Shown here: positions 11,111-22,877 of the stretch, piece after piece
Layout of the letters: each line of letters opens with the position of its first letter
How positions within the stretch are numbered: position 1 is the first letter of the stretch
Assembly (NCBI GenBank): GCA_023653785.1
Contig: JAMKCH010058248.1
Location: 1-64,000, forward strand
Source: Ophioderma brevispina
Lineage: Eukaryota > Echinodermata > Ophiuroidea > Amphilepidida > Ophiodermatidae
DNA: 64,000 nt
Direction: 5' to 3'
Position numbers and translations under genes: made by a program
The notes under the pieces: model-generated
Seen by the model: the letters and a program-made list of their open reading frames with translations, nothing else
Databases searched by the model: none
Told to the model about the DNA's origin: nothing

Positions 11111-13354
11111 AAAAAGGGTAATATTACGACACAACTCATTGCATACTGTCAGGGGAAGCAAAAAACTGACAAAATACTTGTTTAATAATATGTAGCAAAA
11201 CAGACAAAACAATACTTGTTTAGAAGAGTTAGGGTATGTTTTTCAGTCGGTTGGAAATACTTTGTTTAGGGTGCATTTTTAAATTCCATGTTCACGCATC
11301 ATTATCACCTGGAATACAAGTGGCCCCCCTGGTGTATCCGCCAATGCCTCTCTTTCTCTCTCTCTCTCTCCATCCCTCTCCTCGTCAACACCTTTTCTCC
11401 TCTGACTTTTATCACAGAAACCGCACGGGCTGACCTGTTATTCTTTTTACGGGCCCCTAGGACCCCCCGTGCCCCCTAGGACCCTGGGCCCCCTAGTACC
11501 CCCCGGGCCCGGGGTCAAATACCCCCTTTGACCCCCCGCTCCGCGGTACTGTCGATGGGAGTACATTTAGTCCCAACAGTGACTCTTCTATAAGAGTCCA
11601 CAACACACGCTTGGCCATTGCAACTGAGTGAACACGAAATTGAAATTTTTCATGAAGATTTTAAAAGGTGCAACGACAGATTTTGATACAAACCCAAATA
11701 TTGTGTCCAATACTAGTATTTCATATAGATTTCGACACTCAAATTTTCTTACCGTTGTTAGTTGCTACAGAACTGTCTTAAAATAGAGATAGAAGTGACT
11801 TTGATTGCTACATTTCAATGTAAAACTAGGCTGAATTTCGTATTTGCTCCTATAGCGAAATTAGAAATTTCACAACAATTTTTGTACGACGGAAACTTTC
11901 TCAGTTTTAAATCCTTTCATATGGGAATCCTTTGATGGAAAGCTTTACATCAGGGCAAAAAAAGTCTTTCGATTTTTTATGTACACCTGATATGTGAAAT
12001 CTCCTCGTTGCACAAAAACCTTTAACCACAAATATACTCTATACTGCTAACAAATTGGCCTTGCATGTGTTTTTCCTTACATTAGAAAACATGGATATTG
12101 TGAAGTAATTATTGCAAGGCTAAGCTTCATCATTTTCAGCAAAAATGAGGTGAAACTTTTGCATACCATCCACACCTCAATGGCGAAATTTCCATTGACA
12201 ATCGACTTCTATTACAGTGTTTGTACCCTTATATCTATTAACGTTATATGGGTAGCCTATTTGGGACTAGAGTACATATTGGGCAGTATATGCAAGAGAC
12301 ATAGGCTTGACAACGCATTGTATCTATTCCTTTCTTGAAAGAGGTCCATATGTACCGATCCCCCACCCCCTTTACTTTAATTTATGGCCTACACTAACAA
12401 AAACCCCTAGGCCAAAAAAATGCTTGTTACACATGTAGAACTTTGAAGGGGGTCACACTGTAATTTTTTCAGAACGCCTAAAATGTTAACACCTTAGAAA
12501 AGTGGCGTCTGAAACTGGTTTAGGCGTCCTGAAGGTGGTTCTTACCTCAGATTTCTGGAGCGTGAACATTCAGACGTCTGAGTGAACACTTTCAGCGCCT
12601 AAAATGCCAATGGTGTACGGTGTCCGATGTGTTCTCATCGACTCCGCACGAAAAATTCACATTTTTTTATTTTTACTCTGAGGCAGCAAAAAATGGAATA
12701 TATATTTCCGATTGTTACTTTATTAGTTTCTTAATATTTTTTTCACCTAATTAAGGACTGGAAGTATTTAATCACAGAAAACGTAAAATGTAACACGTGT
12801 CAGGTGTTCAAATGTGTTACATTTTTAGGCTTTTTGAAAATTTTAACAATTTAAATGTTGAAAAAAAAAAAAACTCTTGTCCTTTGTATTCCATCTCATC
12901 AATCTCACCGCCCCCCACATCCCAAGTCAAGTCACGGTGTTGCAAAACGTGAAAATTGTGCATAATTTGTAATGTATTGTGCTTATTGCAAAATCAATTG
13001 AGGGGCGGGAACCAAATCTTCTCACATCTGCAGTGTGTTCCAACTTAGTCAATATTAGTTTAACCATACCTATCAAATGTTCCTATGCCCCTCTTAAACT
13101 AAATTCTTACATGATTTTTTAGACCTTACGACATCTCAAAGAATTTTGATGTTAACCAACCAAAAATCAATCTTGGTAGTCGCCACTGGTTCCGTTTGGC
13201 CTGCCATCTTGAATTTAAACGATCAGGTCATGTAAATGGTTCGATTAGGTGAAAATTATCTCACATGAGTTCGTCTCATCAATAACGGAATTACAACGTA
13301 TATAGTTTGCATACCTGTGATGTTCAGTTATAGAGATATATGAAAAAGGTGGGT
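11111..13354. other. Unassigned stretch
   Basis: A CT-rich microsatellite (about 11347-11375) and a C/G-rich block of GGGCCCCCTAG-like motifs (about 11447-11540) are visible. At 12788-12832 GTAACACG and GTGTTAC form a small inverted pair. No gene supported. Confidence 0.4.
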
Positions 13355-13720
13355 GTTAAAGGCCAATTGAACTTTTTATGGTCGATTGTACAAGGGGCCA
13401 ATTTTCAAAATTCTTTCAATCTTTTATTATAGTCCCTGAAGAAGAAATCAACATACTATTGGAAAAAAAAAATTGGTATTGAGCTAATTTTTCACCAGCA
13501 GCAGAATACATCATATAACAACATCCAAAATCCCCATGAACCTTGGGGAAAAAATTAATCAAGATGGCCACCAAAATAGCTGACCATTGCATATAATTAG
13601 CTATATTTTTGGCATTCTCAATAGATGTGTGATGATTTTATCCTACATTAATTATTCCATGTTTTCCTCTTAATTTGAAATTCAAAAGGGCCGCCATGTA
13701 CATATAATTTGCTTTATAGC
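13355..13720. repeat. Partial copy of the GGGGTCAAA/GGCCACC repeat family
   Basis: Contains a GATTGTACAAGGGGCCAATT block and AAGATGGCCACC. These resemble the arms of the foldbacks at 1410 and 47896 and the tandem units at 14476, respectively. Degraded; ends unclear. Confidence 0.35.
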
Positions 13721-14475
13721 CAACTTCAGAACAAGGAAAAAGTGGAATAATGGTGAACAAAACAAATAAATTATCTCTTCTAAATAAATATATATAAGCG
13801 AATACTAAAATGACAGAAATAATTATAAATGAACTATAAATACGTGAATAAAATAACTAATATAAAATAAAGAAAATTTTGTAAAAGGGAACGTGTAAAA
13901 GACGAAACCTAATTATGTAATAGGAAGTTCTTTGAGGTGTTTTCACACCAAATGTTATTTCCTAACCAATTTTCTGGTCTGGGATTCATCTTTATAAATT
14001 TCTTTCCACACTCCAGTTTCACCATTTCCTGGTACTTGGTTGGTAAAATAGAAATATATATTGCCTATATTGTTTCTATGATGCCCATTTCTTGGTAAGA
14101 CGTACGTGTGTAGGCCTTTAATTAATCATGCATTTATGTGAACATATACGAAACAGCATACTTTATATACTAATCTTTTAAAACCATTTCTTTTCATGAG
14201 TATTATGTTGAGTGGCGTACTGGTTCTCATTGTGGCCGTTTGGGAAATTGCAATTGTGATTAAGTTCAATAAATAACACCCCCGCGTCATTCTTTCGATG
14301 CGAAGGATGAACTAAATTACTACTATTTGGTAATTAGACCAAACCCTTTTCGGGATTATTGCGTTTAAACCACCCTCCTATTATGCGACGTTTGACCGAG
14401 CTTCCTTGAAGGAGACGCAAAAGAAAGTTATCTCATGTGAGACGACAATTATAAATGCAATGACACAATTGGGCA
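13721..14475. other. Unassigned AT-rich stretch
   Basis: Very AT-rich around 13730-13880; nothing recognised. Confidence 0.4.
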
Positions 14476-14770
14476 GCCATTTTGTGGCCATTTGATTTTT
14501 TTTTGCAGTAAGGAAAACATCAATGATTAGATTTAAACAAAAACGAATTCTTTGAACCTAAAAAACATTAAAAAAACTGAGATTATTAGCTAATTATATA
14601 AAATGATGTCGGCCATTTTGGATTTTGGCGTGAAGGAAGTCATCAGTGATTTAGATTTGTAACTAATTTGGATTCTTTGACCCCCAAACATATTCAAAAA
14701 CCTAAAAATCATCACAACATCTACTTTTAAAAGCTTAGATATAGCTAATTTGGCGGCCATCTTGATAACT
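14476..14770 (+). repeat. Tandem units of about 140 bp beginning GGCCATTTTG
   Basis: GGCCATTTT/GGCCATCTTG recurs near 14477, 14611 and 14754, each followed by a similar block with GATTTAGATTT..AACTAATTTGGATTC or a variant, and TAGCTAATT near the end of the unit. About two units with a partial third. Confidence 0.5.
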
Positions 14771-15527
14771 TTTCTTCTCCCCAAGGGGGATTTAACGGTA
14801 TTTTGGATATGTTTTTGTAACCTGTATGTAGCATTCTTGCTTATCTGGTGCAAAAAATCAGCCCAAACAATTTTTTCAGGGTCCAAACCCCCAGGACCAA
14901 CACTACTTGACAACATTGTTGTCACATCAGTTGGTATGTGCTCTGGGTGAAAATTGACCCTCTGTGCTTACCGCCCTGCATGTCGTAAAAAGGCAACTAA
15001 AAGGGATCCCTGCGGTTTCGTGGAGAATAGGCCCGTTTGTAGTTTTAAGGAACTTGTATTATGTATTTATGTTGTATGATTGTATAGTTATAATAAGTTG
15101 GAGCTTAAGTGTTAAAAGTATCTTAAAATCAGTATCAGTTTGGGTATATAATGCTCAAGTGAGTTACTAAGGGTAAACATTTTTCAATAGACATATATGA
15201 GACCACTTATTTTACCTGTATTTGCCTTAATGTTTCAATATTGTTTGATTTCATCATACAAGTATTGATAAAAGGAAAGGGAGTTTCGTGTTGCGTGTTC
15301 TGATGTGATTGTTGATTATCAGTATTTGAAGTTAATGGATTTTTTTCTTGATACTTGATGGGTGGTGTACTTTTTCATCAGTGTATGATGTATATAATTA
15401 TGAATTTATGGTATATACTCTTTGGGCGGGGTGAAGCTTTGTTTTTCTGTAGTTGTGTATTGTTTGCATCAATTGGTTTATCTTGTTATACATGGATGGG
15501 TAGATGACCTGGTTCATTAGTGTATGA
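14771..15527. other. Unassigned stretch
   Basis: No gene supported; AT-rich with GTATGATG-like repeats around 15370-15530. Confidence 0.4.
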
Positions 15528-15690
15528 TGGCACTGTGGTCCAGTGGATACAACGACCGTCCTTATGACCCAAGGTCCTGGGGGTTCGAGTCCCGCTGAGG
15601 CAATGTGTTGTGCGCTTGGGCAAGCGGCACTTTACCTCGCCTTACCCTCACTCAACCCATGTGCTAAAATGGGAGCGGTTGGAATATTCA
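15528..15690 (+). mobile_element. tRNA-derived SINE, 5' part
   Basis: A tRNA-like head (A box GTGGTCCAGTGGAT, B box GGTTCGAGTCC) is followed by a body with ATGTGTTGTGCGCTTGGGCA, CACTTTACCTCGCC and TAAAATGGGAGCGG. The same body follows the head of the inverted copy at 38160-38442, so head plus body is a dispersed family. The body is lost after about 15690. Confidence 0.7.
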
Positions 15691-16340
15691 AAGAGGTCTA
15701 TATAGATAGAGAGGCAAAACGTTACGTAATCTTTAGAAATTCATCGTCTCGCATGTTTTGCGACCACAAAGAAAACTAGAGTACCACAATAGAAAGCATG
15801 GCTGCCTCCGCTTCTTTCACATACTGTGGTGCGCTTTGCATATACACTAATCGTAGTGATACAAATTATGTATGTTTTAGAGGTGGCCAGGTGTAATCAT
15901 AGTGTACCAGGATCCTTGTGCTCAGATACTCTTTTTTCTCATAATGCAAATGCGCGCTAGGTGCAAAGGATGTTATTCATTAGGACGGTTTAGATTTTAA
16001 ATCAAGACGACTGATGTGTTCATTTTCATTCGTTGATGGCCCTGGGTAGAGGACAAAATTTTACCCCCAAAGCACCCAACATCCAACAACTGATATTTTG
16101 GCTGAGTTTTTGTATCCGCAAATTGACATTATGTGTGTATACAAAGCACCCAAACTGATAATTATCCCGTGCAATATTCAAAAGTTCAGCGCCCAGCACT
16201 GACGATTGGTTTTGAATGCGTTTTCACCACCCATCTCACCCATCACACCAACACATCATTCAACCACTGGGAATATTGTCCATTGAGTTCCCCGCCCAAA
16301 GGTATGAGTATGCTTGTGGGAATTTGTAAGAGCAGCTGAC
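15691..16340. other. Unassigned stretch between SINE pieces
   Basis: No gene supported. It may be later sequence separating the 5' SINE part from the tail at 16340-16435. Confidence 0.35.
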
Positions 16341-16435
16341 CAATATTCTAGTGGCACAAAGCGGAATAAAAATTGTAAAGCGCTTTGGATACATTGTGGA
16401 ATGGGCGCTATATAAAGTCGACATTTATTATGATG
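16340..16435 (+). repeat. SINE/LINE-type 3' tail
   Basis: TGTAAAGCGCTTTGGATACA followed by GGAATGGGCGCTATATAAAG and an ATTTATTATGA end is the usual tail of tRNA SINEs in many aquatic animals. It may belong to the head at 15528 if that copy was interrupted, or to a separate copy. Confidence 0.5.
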
Positions 16436-16644
16436 TAATCCTTTTTTTTTATAATTGTTGTAGTTTGAATTTCTTGTAAATGAAGTTTTAATATTGCGTC
16501 GTATATTGATAGAAAAGGTTAAATATTATCCTAATGACACGATCATGACACAATTGTTTTTAGTTGTCGTTAAATTTTAATACTCACTCACCTTCAAAAA
16601 CAACCTCAGACAAAATTAATTCAAGTCACAATATAAGTCACAAC

Positions 16645-16735
16645 ACGCCTCGACACTCACCCTTGGGATATTCACAGGCCTCCGACACTCACCCCGTGAG
16701 TATTCACAGGCCTCGACACTCACACCTGGGATATA
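16645..16735 (+). repeat. Small minisatellite, about 37-bp unit, three copies
   Basis: Three imperfect units carry CCTCGACACTCACCC and GATATTCACAGG. The open frame across it is not a gene. Confidence 0.6.
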
Positions 16736-17659
16736 TTCCACTGTCAAGGTCATTCCGGTATGTCCTGACTAAGGAATCTTCCGATTCATGTGATTTATGT
16801 TTGGGTATCAATGTACTAACCTTTGACTGCTTCCACCATCCTCCTGAACACTGAATTCCACCTCCGAACGGGAGGGTACAGTCTGGTGTTGATTGAAAAT
16901 TTCCATTTAACTGAGGTTAATTGCATGTTTTCAAGTTTAACCTTGGAGTAAAGGTAATCACTCAGTGTAGTGAATTTTGGCCAACAACAATAAAGCCATA
17001 TAAGAGACGGCCTGATTACCTTTCGCAATTGTTGACTTAATCCCTTCCCTCTCCGCGCCCCGCCCCACAACATAATGTTCGTGCGAAGTGTTTGACTGTG
17101 CCAAACCTGATAGAGGAAGTTGGCAATGGGAGACGGGAAGAACGTTACCTGGGGTCAGTGGTTGAACCATTTATTAGTCTTTGGGTATCCCGCACTGCTA
17201 AGATCAGTTGGATTTCACTCTCAGGAAAGGAACTGCACATGTTTCCCTTCAGTCAACATTGGAAAAGGTAAAATCGGGGGGCCTCAGATTATGATTTATA
17301 AAACGTGTTTTTTGGCAATCACATTTTTCCTGCATGTATGCCCCCTTCAACGATTTGTACATAATTGTATATTTATTGTTCCACATAAAAAACCTGGTTA
17401 CAAGTCCACTATCGATGTATTGTTTTGTCTACTTTTCACAAACACAAGGATATGAAATGTAGAAGATACAACCAAAAACCAAATCGTCATCAAGCCCCTG
17501 TACTTGATTCGATTTCTCTTAACGAATTTTTTTTTGAAACCCCCTATAGGGAGCCAATTTGAATACTAAGTCCTTCATTCACAAGTAATAAATACAATTT
17601 TAATTTTATATACTTTGGAATGCAAATAGAAGAGAAAAAGCTTAATTTGTCGAGGTATG
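16736..17659. other. Unassigned stretch
   Basis: Open frames of up to 111 codons (17120-17455) show no recognisable domain and no convincing splice context. Confidence 0.35.
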
Positions 17660-18141
17660 TCCGCTATGGCATTCCATATTATGGCTATAAAATTCCGCTC
17701 ACACGTGGTTCATTTGGTATTGGACAAACGCAATGTAACGTAATTTTCGGAGAGGATACAATGTGCATATGAAAACATGAGTGTAACAGAAGACGGTATT
17801 CATCATTCCTGGTAAATGCGGGACTTCACTTTTTTCGGAATCGCTCAGTTCGCACACCCACACCCAGTTTTTCACTTTCCTTAGGAATGTGATATCGTGC
17901 TATGGAAAGTGAAAAAACGGGTGGGGTGTGCGACAACTTGACGCGAGTCCGAAAAAAAAGATGAAAAGTCCCGCTCATTTGCACCAGGAAAATGATGAAT
18001 ACCGTCTCTGTTACACCCATGTTTTCATATGCACATTGTATCCTCTCAGAAAATTGCGTACATTGCGTTTGTCCAGATCAACTGATCCACAGTGGAGACG
18101 GAATTTTATAGCCATAATAGGAAGGGACAGAGCGGACATAA
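17660..18141. mobile_element. Foldback element, arms about 210 bp
   Basis: ATGTCCGCTATGGCATTCC at the left end and a string of blocks (CGCAATGTAACGTAATTTTC, GATACAATGTGCATATGAAA, AAGACGGTATTCATCATTCC) pair with inverses between about 17990 and 18141. The centre near 17890 is itself a hairpin (TTTTTCACTTTCC / GGAAAGTGAAAAA). Confidence 0.75.
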
Positions 18142-18997
18142 ATACGAGTTTGCACGCTCTGTAGGTCGAACTTCACGCTCTATTTGTCAAACTTCACGTT
18201 CTACCGGTCAAATTCACGTCATCGGTCAAACTCCACGTTCTATCGGCCAAACTTCACGTCACGTCGGTGTACAAATCTCAGGGCTGACGGGACGATCTAT
18301 TATTCAAGCTCTATATGTCAAACTTCACGCTCTATAGGTCAACATCACGTCACGTCGATGTACAAAACCTCACGACGATCTACACGCGCACGTCGATTTT
18401 TAGTGACGTCAATGTACAAAAAACGGACGCCGATCTATTTTATCGGACGTCAATCTTGGTAATATTACGTTCAATTTTTTTTTTTCCTGTTTTTTCAATT
18501 TTGGGAGACGGGCGCTTCATTTAATTGGTTTCGAAGGCATTTTGAAATACGGTTCTGTTTTTAAAAATTTCAGTGAGCGTTAACACAGGTAAACGCATGC
18601 AACCATGAAAATGATGGGGTTACACGCTTTTAAAAAATGTGCCATTGTCTTCATTAAATGATGTCATTAATTTTTACTGATTTTGTTAATCATGTTTGAA
18701 AAAATGACCAACTCTCATCTCGTACCAATAAAAATATTACACTGTAACTTCCGCCATTGCTTGCAGTCTGTTTTTATTTTAGTAGCCAACTTACACAAGG
18801 AGAAAGATGAATGAAATTATTACTGCCACTGTTCTTCAAGCTGAAGTTCACACAATGACTATATTCATGGATGCAAAACACCCTAAATTTATAAATTGCC
18901 AAAGCTTCATTGCACAAATATATTTAATATCCAATATTGCTGGACTAGTTGGCTGCTATGTAATAGAGGTCACATAATATCATGGAGCCATGTGAAA

Positions 18998-19353
18998 TTA
19001 AAGACACTATCAGTGATTTGATAAATCAGCAAATCGAAAAATCATCAAAAAATCGATTTTTGCATGTATGTACGTAACAAGTACAGGTATCTAACATACC
19101 CTGCAAATGATAAGACCAGAAGCAACACCAGATGGACAGATCGGAGATTTTAGTATATTGTCCGAACGGACACTTACTACAACAACGTATTGAATGGAGA
19201 ATGAATCTTGAAACACTGACGTTTTCTTCTCTTTTCTGTCAATTTACAGATGGAAAAGGTAACTTATGAGAATTCTACAGGGACTTATCCTTAACTTTGA
19301 AGCAATTCCTGACAAATTGTCAAATATTTTCAAATCACTGAGAGTGTCTTTAT
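18998..19353. mobile_element. MITE with TTAAAGACACTATCAGTG ends
   Basis: Terminal inverted repeats TTAAAGACACTATCAGTGAT and ATCACTGAGAGTGTCTTTA bound about 355 bases. A second copy with the same ends and shared interior (AAAATCGATTTTTGCATG, GTCCGAACGGACACT-like) is at 31575-31904, inside the TTLL-like gene. Confidence 0.65.
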
Positions 19354-20671
19354 AGTGACCCTGACTGTTTCATTTACACTAATTGTAGCAGGGTATTCCA
19401 GCCACGTGAGTCACCATCACCTCGTGGGTTTCTTTCTTTTTTATGTACTTGGAGATAATCATGAGAAACAACAATCTGGACTATGTGAGCTCGGTACCTC
19501 TTATTCTGGAAAATTCAAGGTTTTGGACCCCCAGTTTTAAAAGCTCGTTAAACCCCTGGCCCTGGCAGGATCAGAAAAAAAAAACAAACACCTTAAAGAC
19601 CCTACTTTCAGAGACAAGTTCAGTTCCCACGCCCCAAGGTCGTAAATCGGGGCGGCATATCCCTACCAAAACGTTTAACTGCCCGACCCTGGGCAAAAAC
19701 TTGCATTCACCTTGTTCTGCGAGTACACGCACATAAAAATATGTGCGTCATGTTATGTTATACCAGTGTTACATTTCCCATTGTTCACATAGCCAGGTGA
19801 TTCAGATTGTCACTAACTACCCAAATAGAGGGCTCCCTTCGAATTTTAAAACGTATGCCAAATCATGAAAACCCCAGTATTTAAAACCCAAGAACCCTAC
19901 CTTGAACATAATCTATCACATAATGGTGACTACAATTCATGAAACCTAAGAACTTTGTTTGTAAAATGGCTCTTCGTGGAGAAAAATCAAGCCTTGTCAT
20001 GATAGGGCTAGGCATACACATTTTTACAGTAGAGTTGCACGCACACAGTTTTCAGTTGTATTCAACGAAATTCATGACTTGGTTTTGTCCATAACATAAA
20101 TTCCTAATTGTATCCTAGGATAGAACTGGGATAATCCCTCATTTTGAAGAGGATTGGAATTGCCCACCAGCTAACACTGTTCTGTCAATGAATGCATATA
20201 TATTTGTGCATGTGTGACCAACCCTACTAGCCTAGGCCCAGCATAGGTCCTAGGGCAAATTGTTATATACATTAATTACGTTGCATAATTATAATCTCAT
20301 ATTATGATGTACAAACAGCAAAAAAAACACCTAAATACAATTGTAGCTCTCTCTCGAGCCAGGGCTCTAACTTAAAATCCAAGAGAGAGAGGCCGATTCG
20401 TAAAATTGCTGCCTCTCCATCTGCCGCACTTCACATGGTAATTTTTATATACAGCTATCGCCAAACATTGCAAAAATAGATCGGCGTCATATTTTTGGAC
20501 ATCGACGTGATGTGAAGTTTTGTTCAGATTAGTACATCGACGTGACGTGAAGTTTGACCTATAGAGAGTGAAGTTTGTCTATAGAGCGTGAGTATAGATC
20601 GTCAGTCAGATTGTACATCGGACCGTGACGTGGAAGTTTGCCTATAGAGCGTTGAAGTTTGACGATAGAAC

Positions 20672-21046
20672 CAGTGGCGAAATTCTTTTTGACATTGGGG
20701 GGGATGGTGTTGATGAAAAATTTCGAATGAACGGGGTTGGGCGAACGAAAGATCCATTATTAGCACATGGTGCGCGCTGCGCGCGAAGCGCGCTAAAACA
20801 TGGTTGGCCATTTAGAAGCTAAATTCGTTAAATGTGATTGTAATTAGAACAAAAATGCGCGCAAGCGCGCGGAAATTTACCATTTTTAAACTAAATAAAA
20901 GGTAAAATAATGAGGTATTTTTTTGGTCAAAAACGCATGCACGCGCGGGCATCACATTGGGGGGGGGGGATGAGTCGTATTGACCATCCCCCCTCATCAA
21001 AATATTGGGGGGATATATCAACATCCCCCCCAGGATTACGACTATG
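20672..21046 (-). mobile_element. hAT-type MITE, copy 1, exact 8-bp target duplication
   Basis: The element begins CAGTGGCGAAATTC and ends GGATTACGACTATG. It is flanked on both sides by GATAGAAC (20664-20671 and 21047-21054). An 8-bp duplication with CAG..-type ends is the hAT signature. The interior has GCGCGC-rich hairpins and GGGGGGAT blocks shared with the inverted copy at 49356-49711. No transposase. The target is the right arm of the surrounding foldback, so this insertion is younger than the foldback. Confidence 0.85.
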
Positions 21047-21146
21047 GATAGAACGTGAAGTTTAACAGATAGAACGTGAAGTTCGACCAACAGAGCGTTG
21101 CAAACTACTCGTATTCATGTCCGCTCTGGCATTCCATACTATTACA

Positions 21147-22065
21147 TTGAACTCTGACGTTGAGATACGGAGTAACAATGTGATCTCTTTAAAAATGAAA
21201 ATTACAAGAAATTGCGGGGGAACGATTGTAAGTTGTCAAATAACTGTCTGTAGAAATGTCCATGTCCCGTACTTCATATAGTTAATATCTCCGAAAAAAG
21301 TCATGACCAGATTCGTTAATAGCTTACAATAAAATGTTTGAGAAAGATAAACCATTCATAATGACAAAATGCCATTCATTATTTTCTCTTTGAAACATGA
21401 TAGGTCGGGTACGATTCCGGACAAACACTTTGATTAGGATTCGCCTGTCAAAAGAGGGACAAACAAATGTACGTGCGGGAAAAGGTAGGTTTTTGTCTGT
21501 TTAAATGTAAACGTAGATTATACATAAAACTACACATATATGATAATGTTGTTCAAATTTATGTCGTAAGAACATAACGAAACATTACTACTAAAAACAC
21601 TTTTTTTCTTTGCGAAAACTTTATTGTGCAGTTTAGTATGGGCCTAAACCAAATTCGTCCTACACAGTAAAAAAATAATATAGCATAGTTTACAGGAAAA
21701 TACTTTAAAAACGGATGATGAAAAGATGGGGCTTGCACGGATATAATTATCTTGTTTATGTTGATTTCCTGTTTAAAAATGGGGCTTCTTTAATTTTAAA
21801 AAATATCAAAAATTATTAATACACTATTGTGAGTTTTAACAATTAGTAAGTACTAAAAATTTACAGGCAAAAAAACTGAAAAAAATTACAGAGAAAAAAT
21901 CCTGGCAGCTTTCTGCCAACAAATCATGTAAAAATCTGATTACAGGTTTCCATTCAAATTAATATTCACTGTATATTGTTATAACAAAATCTACAACTTG
22001 ATTAACTATTTTTTATAATAAACTTTAATGTTATAATATTGCGCGGTAAAATGTGATTGACATTT
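21147..22065. other. Unassigned stretch
   Basis: AT-rich. AG-like sites and a short open stretch near 21404-21485 were considered as an upstream TTLL exon, but the frame and acceptor are unconvincing. Confidence 0.35.
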
Positions 22066-22069
22066 GCGG

Positions 22070-22435
22070 GAAAGGCCTACAAAAGTTAGTGGTCTGTCAG
22101 TAAGATTGAATGTTTAACATTCACAATCTAAGTTTTTGATGGAATTAGATGTTAATTTACAGTAATACAATGGCTGAATTGCTGCCAATTAAACCTGTAA
22201 AAATGACAGAATATGTTTATAGGGAGTCTCTTTTCCCTCCCTCAATCCCTCCCACATAGGCCTACAAAAGTTAGGGTGTTCGCCAGTGCGTTATAATAAT
22301 TTTCTACACATTCACAATCTAAGTGTTTTGATGGAATTAGTTTACAGTAATACAATTTTTACGGCGATTTGTTGGCGGAATTGCTGCCGATTAAACCTGT
22401 AAAATTCACAATATGTTTATAGTGCTGTCTCTTTC
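22070..22435 (+). repeat. Tandem duplication of about 185 bp
   Basis: GGCCTACAAAAGTTAG at 22075 and 22257 starts two units sharing ACATTCACAATCTAAG, TTTTGATGGAATTAG, GGAATTGCTGCC-like and AATATGTTTATAG blocks. A CT-rich tract follows to about 22515. Confidence 0.6.
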
Positions 22436-22632
22436 TTCCTTCTCTCTTTCTTCTCGCTTTCTCACTCCCCCTCCCCCTCCCCCTCACCACCACCTCCCCC
22501 GTCCATCTTTTTCCCATCTTTCTTAGCAGTCTTTCGCTGTATTTCTATCTGTTTCTTTTCCTGATTTTGTTTATCAATGTATAGCCATCTCTGGTTGTCT
22601 TTATCTCTGTTCCTCTTGATATTAACATGCAG

Positions 22633-22877
22633 ACATCAACTTTGAGGATGAGAAGTTCCGATATCTGCTTCGGGAATTTGTCGACAATCCTTACCTCATA
22701 GACCAACGAAAATTCACAGTCAGCGTGTTTGTTCTCGTGACGTCGGTAGACCCATTCAAAGTCTACATTTATGATGACGTCATGATCGAGTACTCTGGCA
22801 AGGATTATGATCCTACCGATTTAAGCGATCAACGATGGTTCCTATCTGGACATCTTAACACCGTTCGCTTTTGGGAG
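22633..22877 (+). CDS. TTLL15-like gene, first exon seen (core of ligase domain)
   Basis: This exon encodes the segment YLLREFVDNPYLIDQRKF..VFVLVTSVDPFKVYIYDD, which closely follows the tubulin tyrosine ligase-like consensus xEFIxxPLLIDGxKFDxxxYVLITSxDPLRVYxY. TTLL enzymes are ATP-grasp ligases that add amino acids to tubulin tails. The YDPTDLSDQRWFLSGH..FWE ending resembles the TTLL15 subgroup (from memory). The acceptor is ATGCAG at 22627-22632 and the donor GTACAT at 22878; the exon begins two bases into a codon and ends in phase 0. The N-terminal part of the ligase must be encoded upstream and was not found. Confidence 0.8.

Larger units (their letters stand above)
18105..21145. mobile_element. 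3-kb foldback with tandem AACTTCACG arms
   Basis: The left arm (about 18105-18460) is a run of AACTTCACGTTCTATNGGTCA-like units ending in CGTCGATGTACAAA blocks. The right arm (about 20475-21145) is the inverse (GATAGAACGTGAAGTT, TACATCGACGTGACGTGAAG). The outer ends AGAGCGGACATAAATACGAG (about 18130) and CTCGTATTCATGTCCGCTCT (about 21108) pair. The inner loop holds the MITE at 18998-19353, and the right arm is interrupted by the hAT MITE at 20672-21046. Plus-strand frames at 18092-18524 are arm translations. Confidence 0.75.

Noticed and set aside
21404..21485. Possible upstream TTLL15-like exon
   Set aside because: Weak acceptor, and no frame matches the expected sequence before the exon at 22633.
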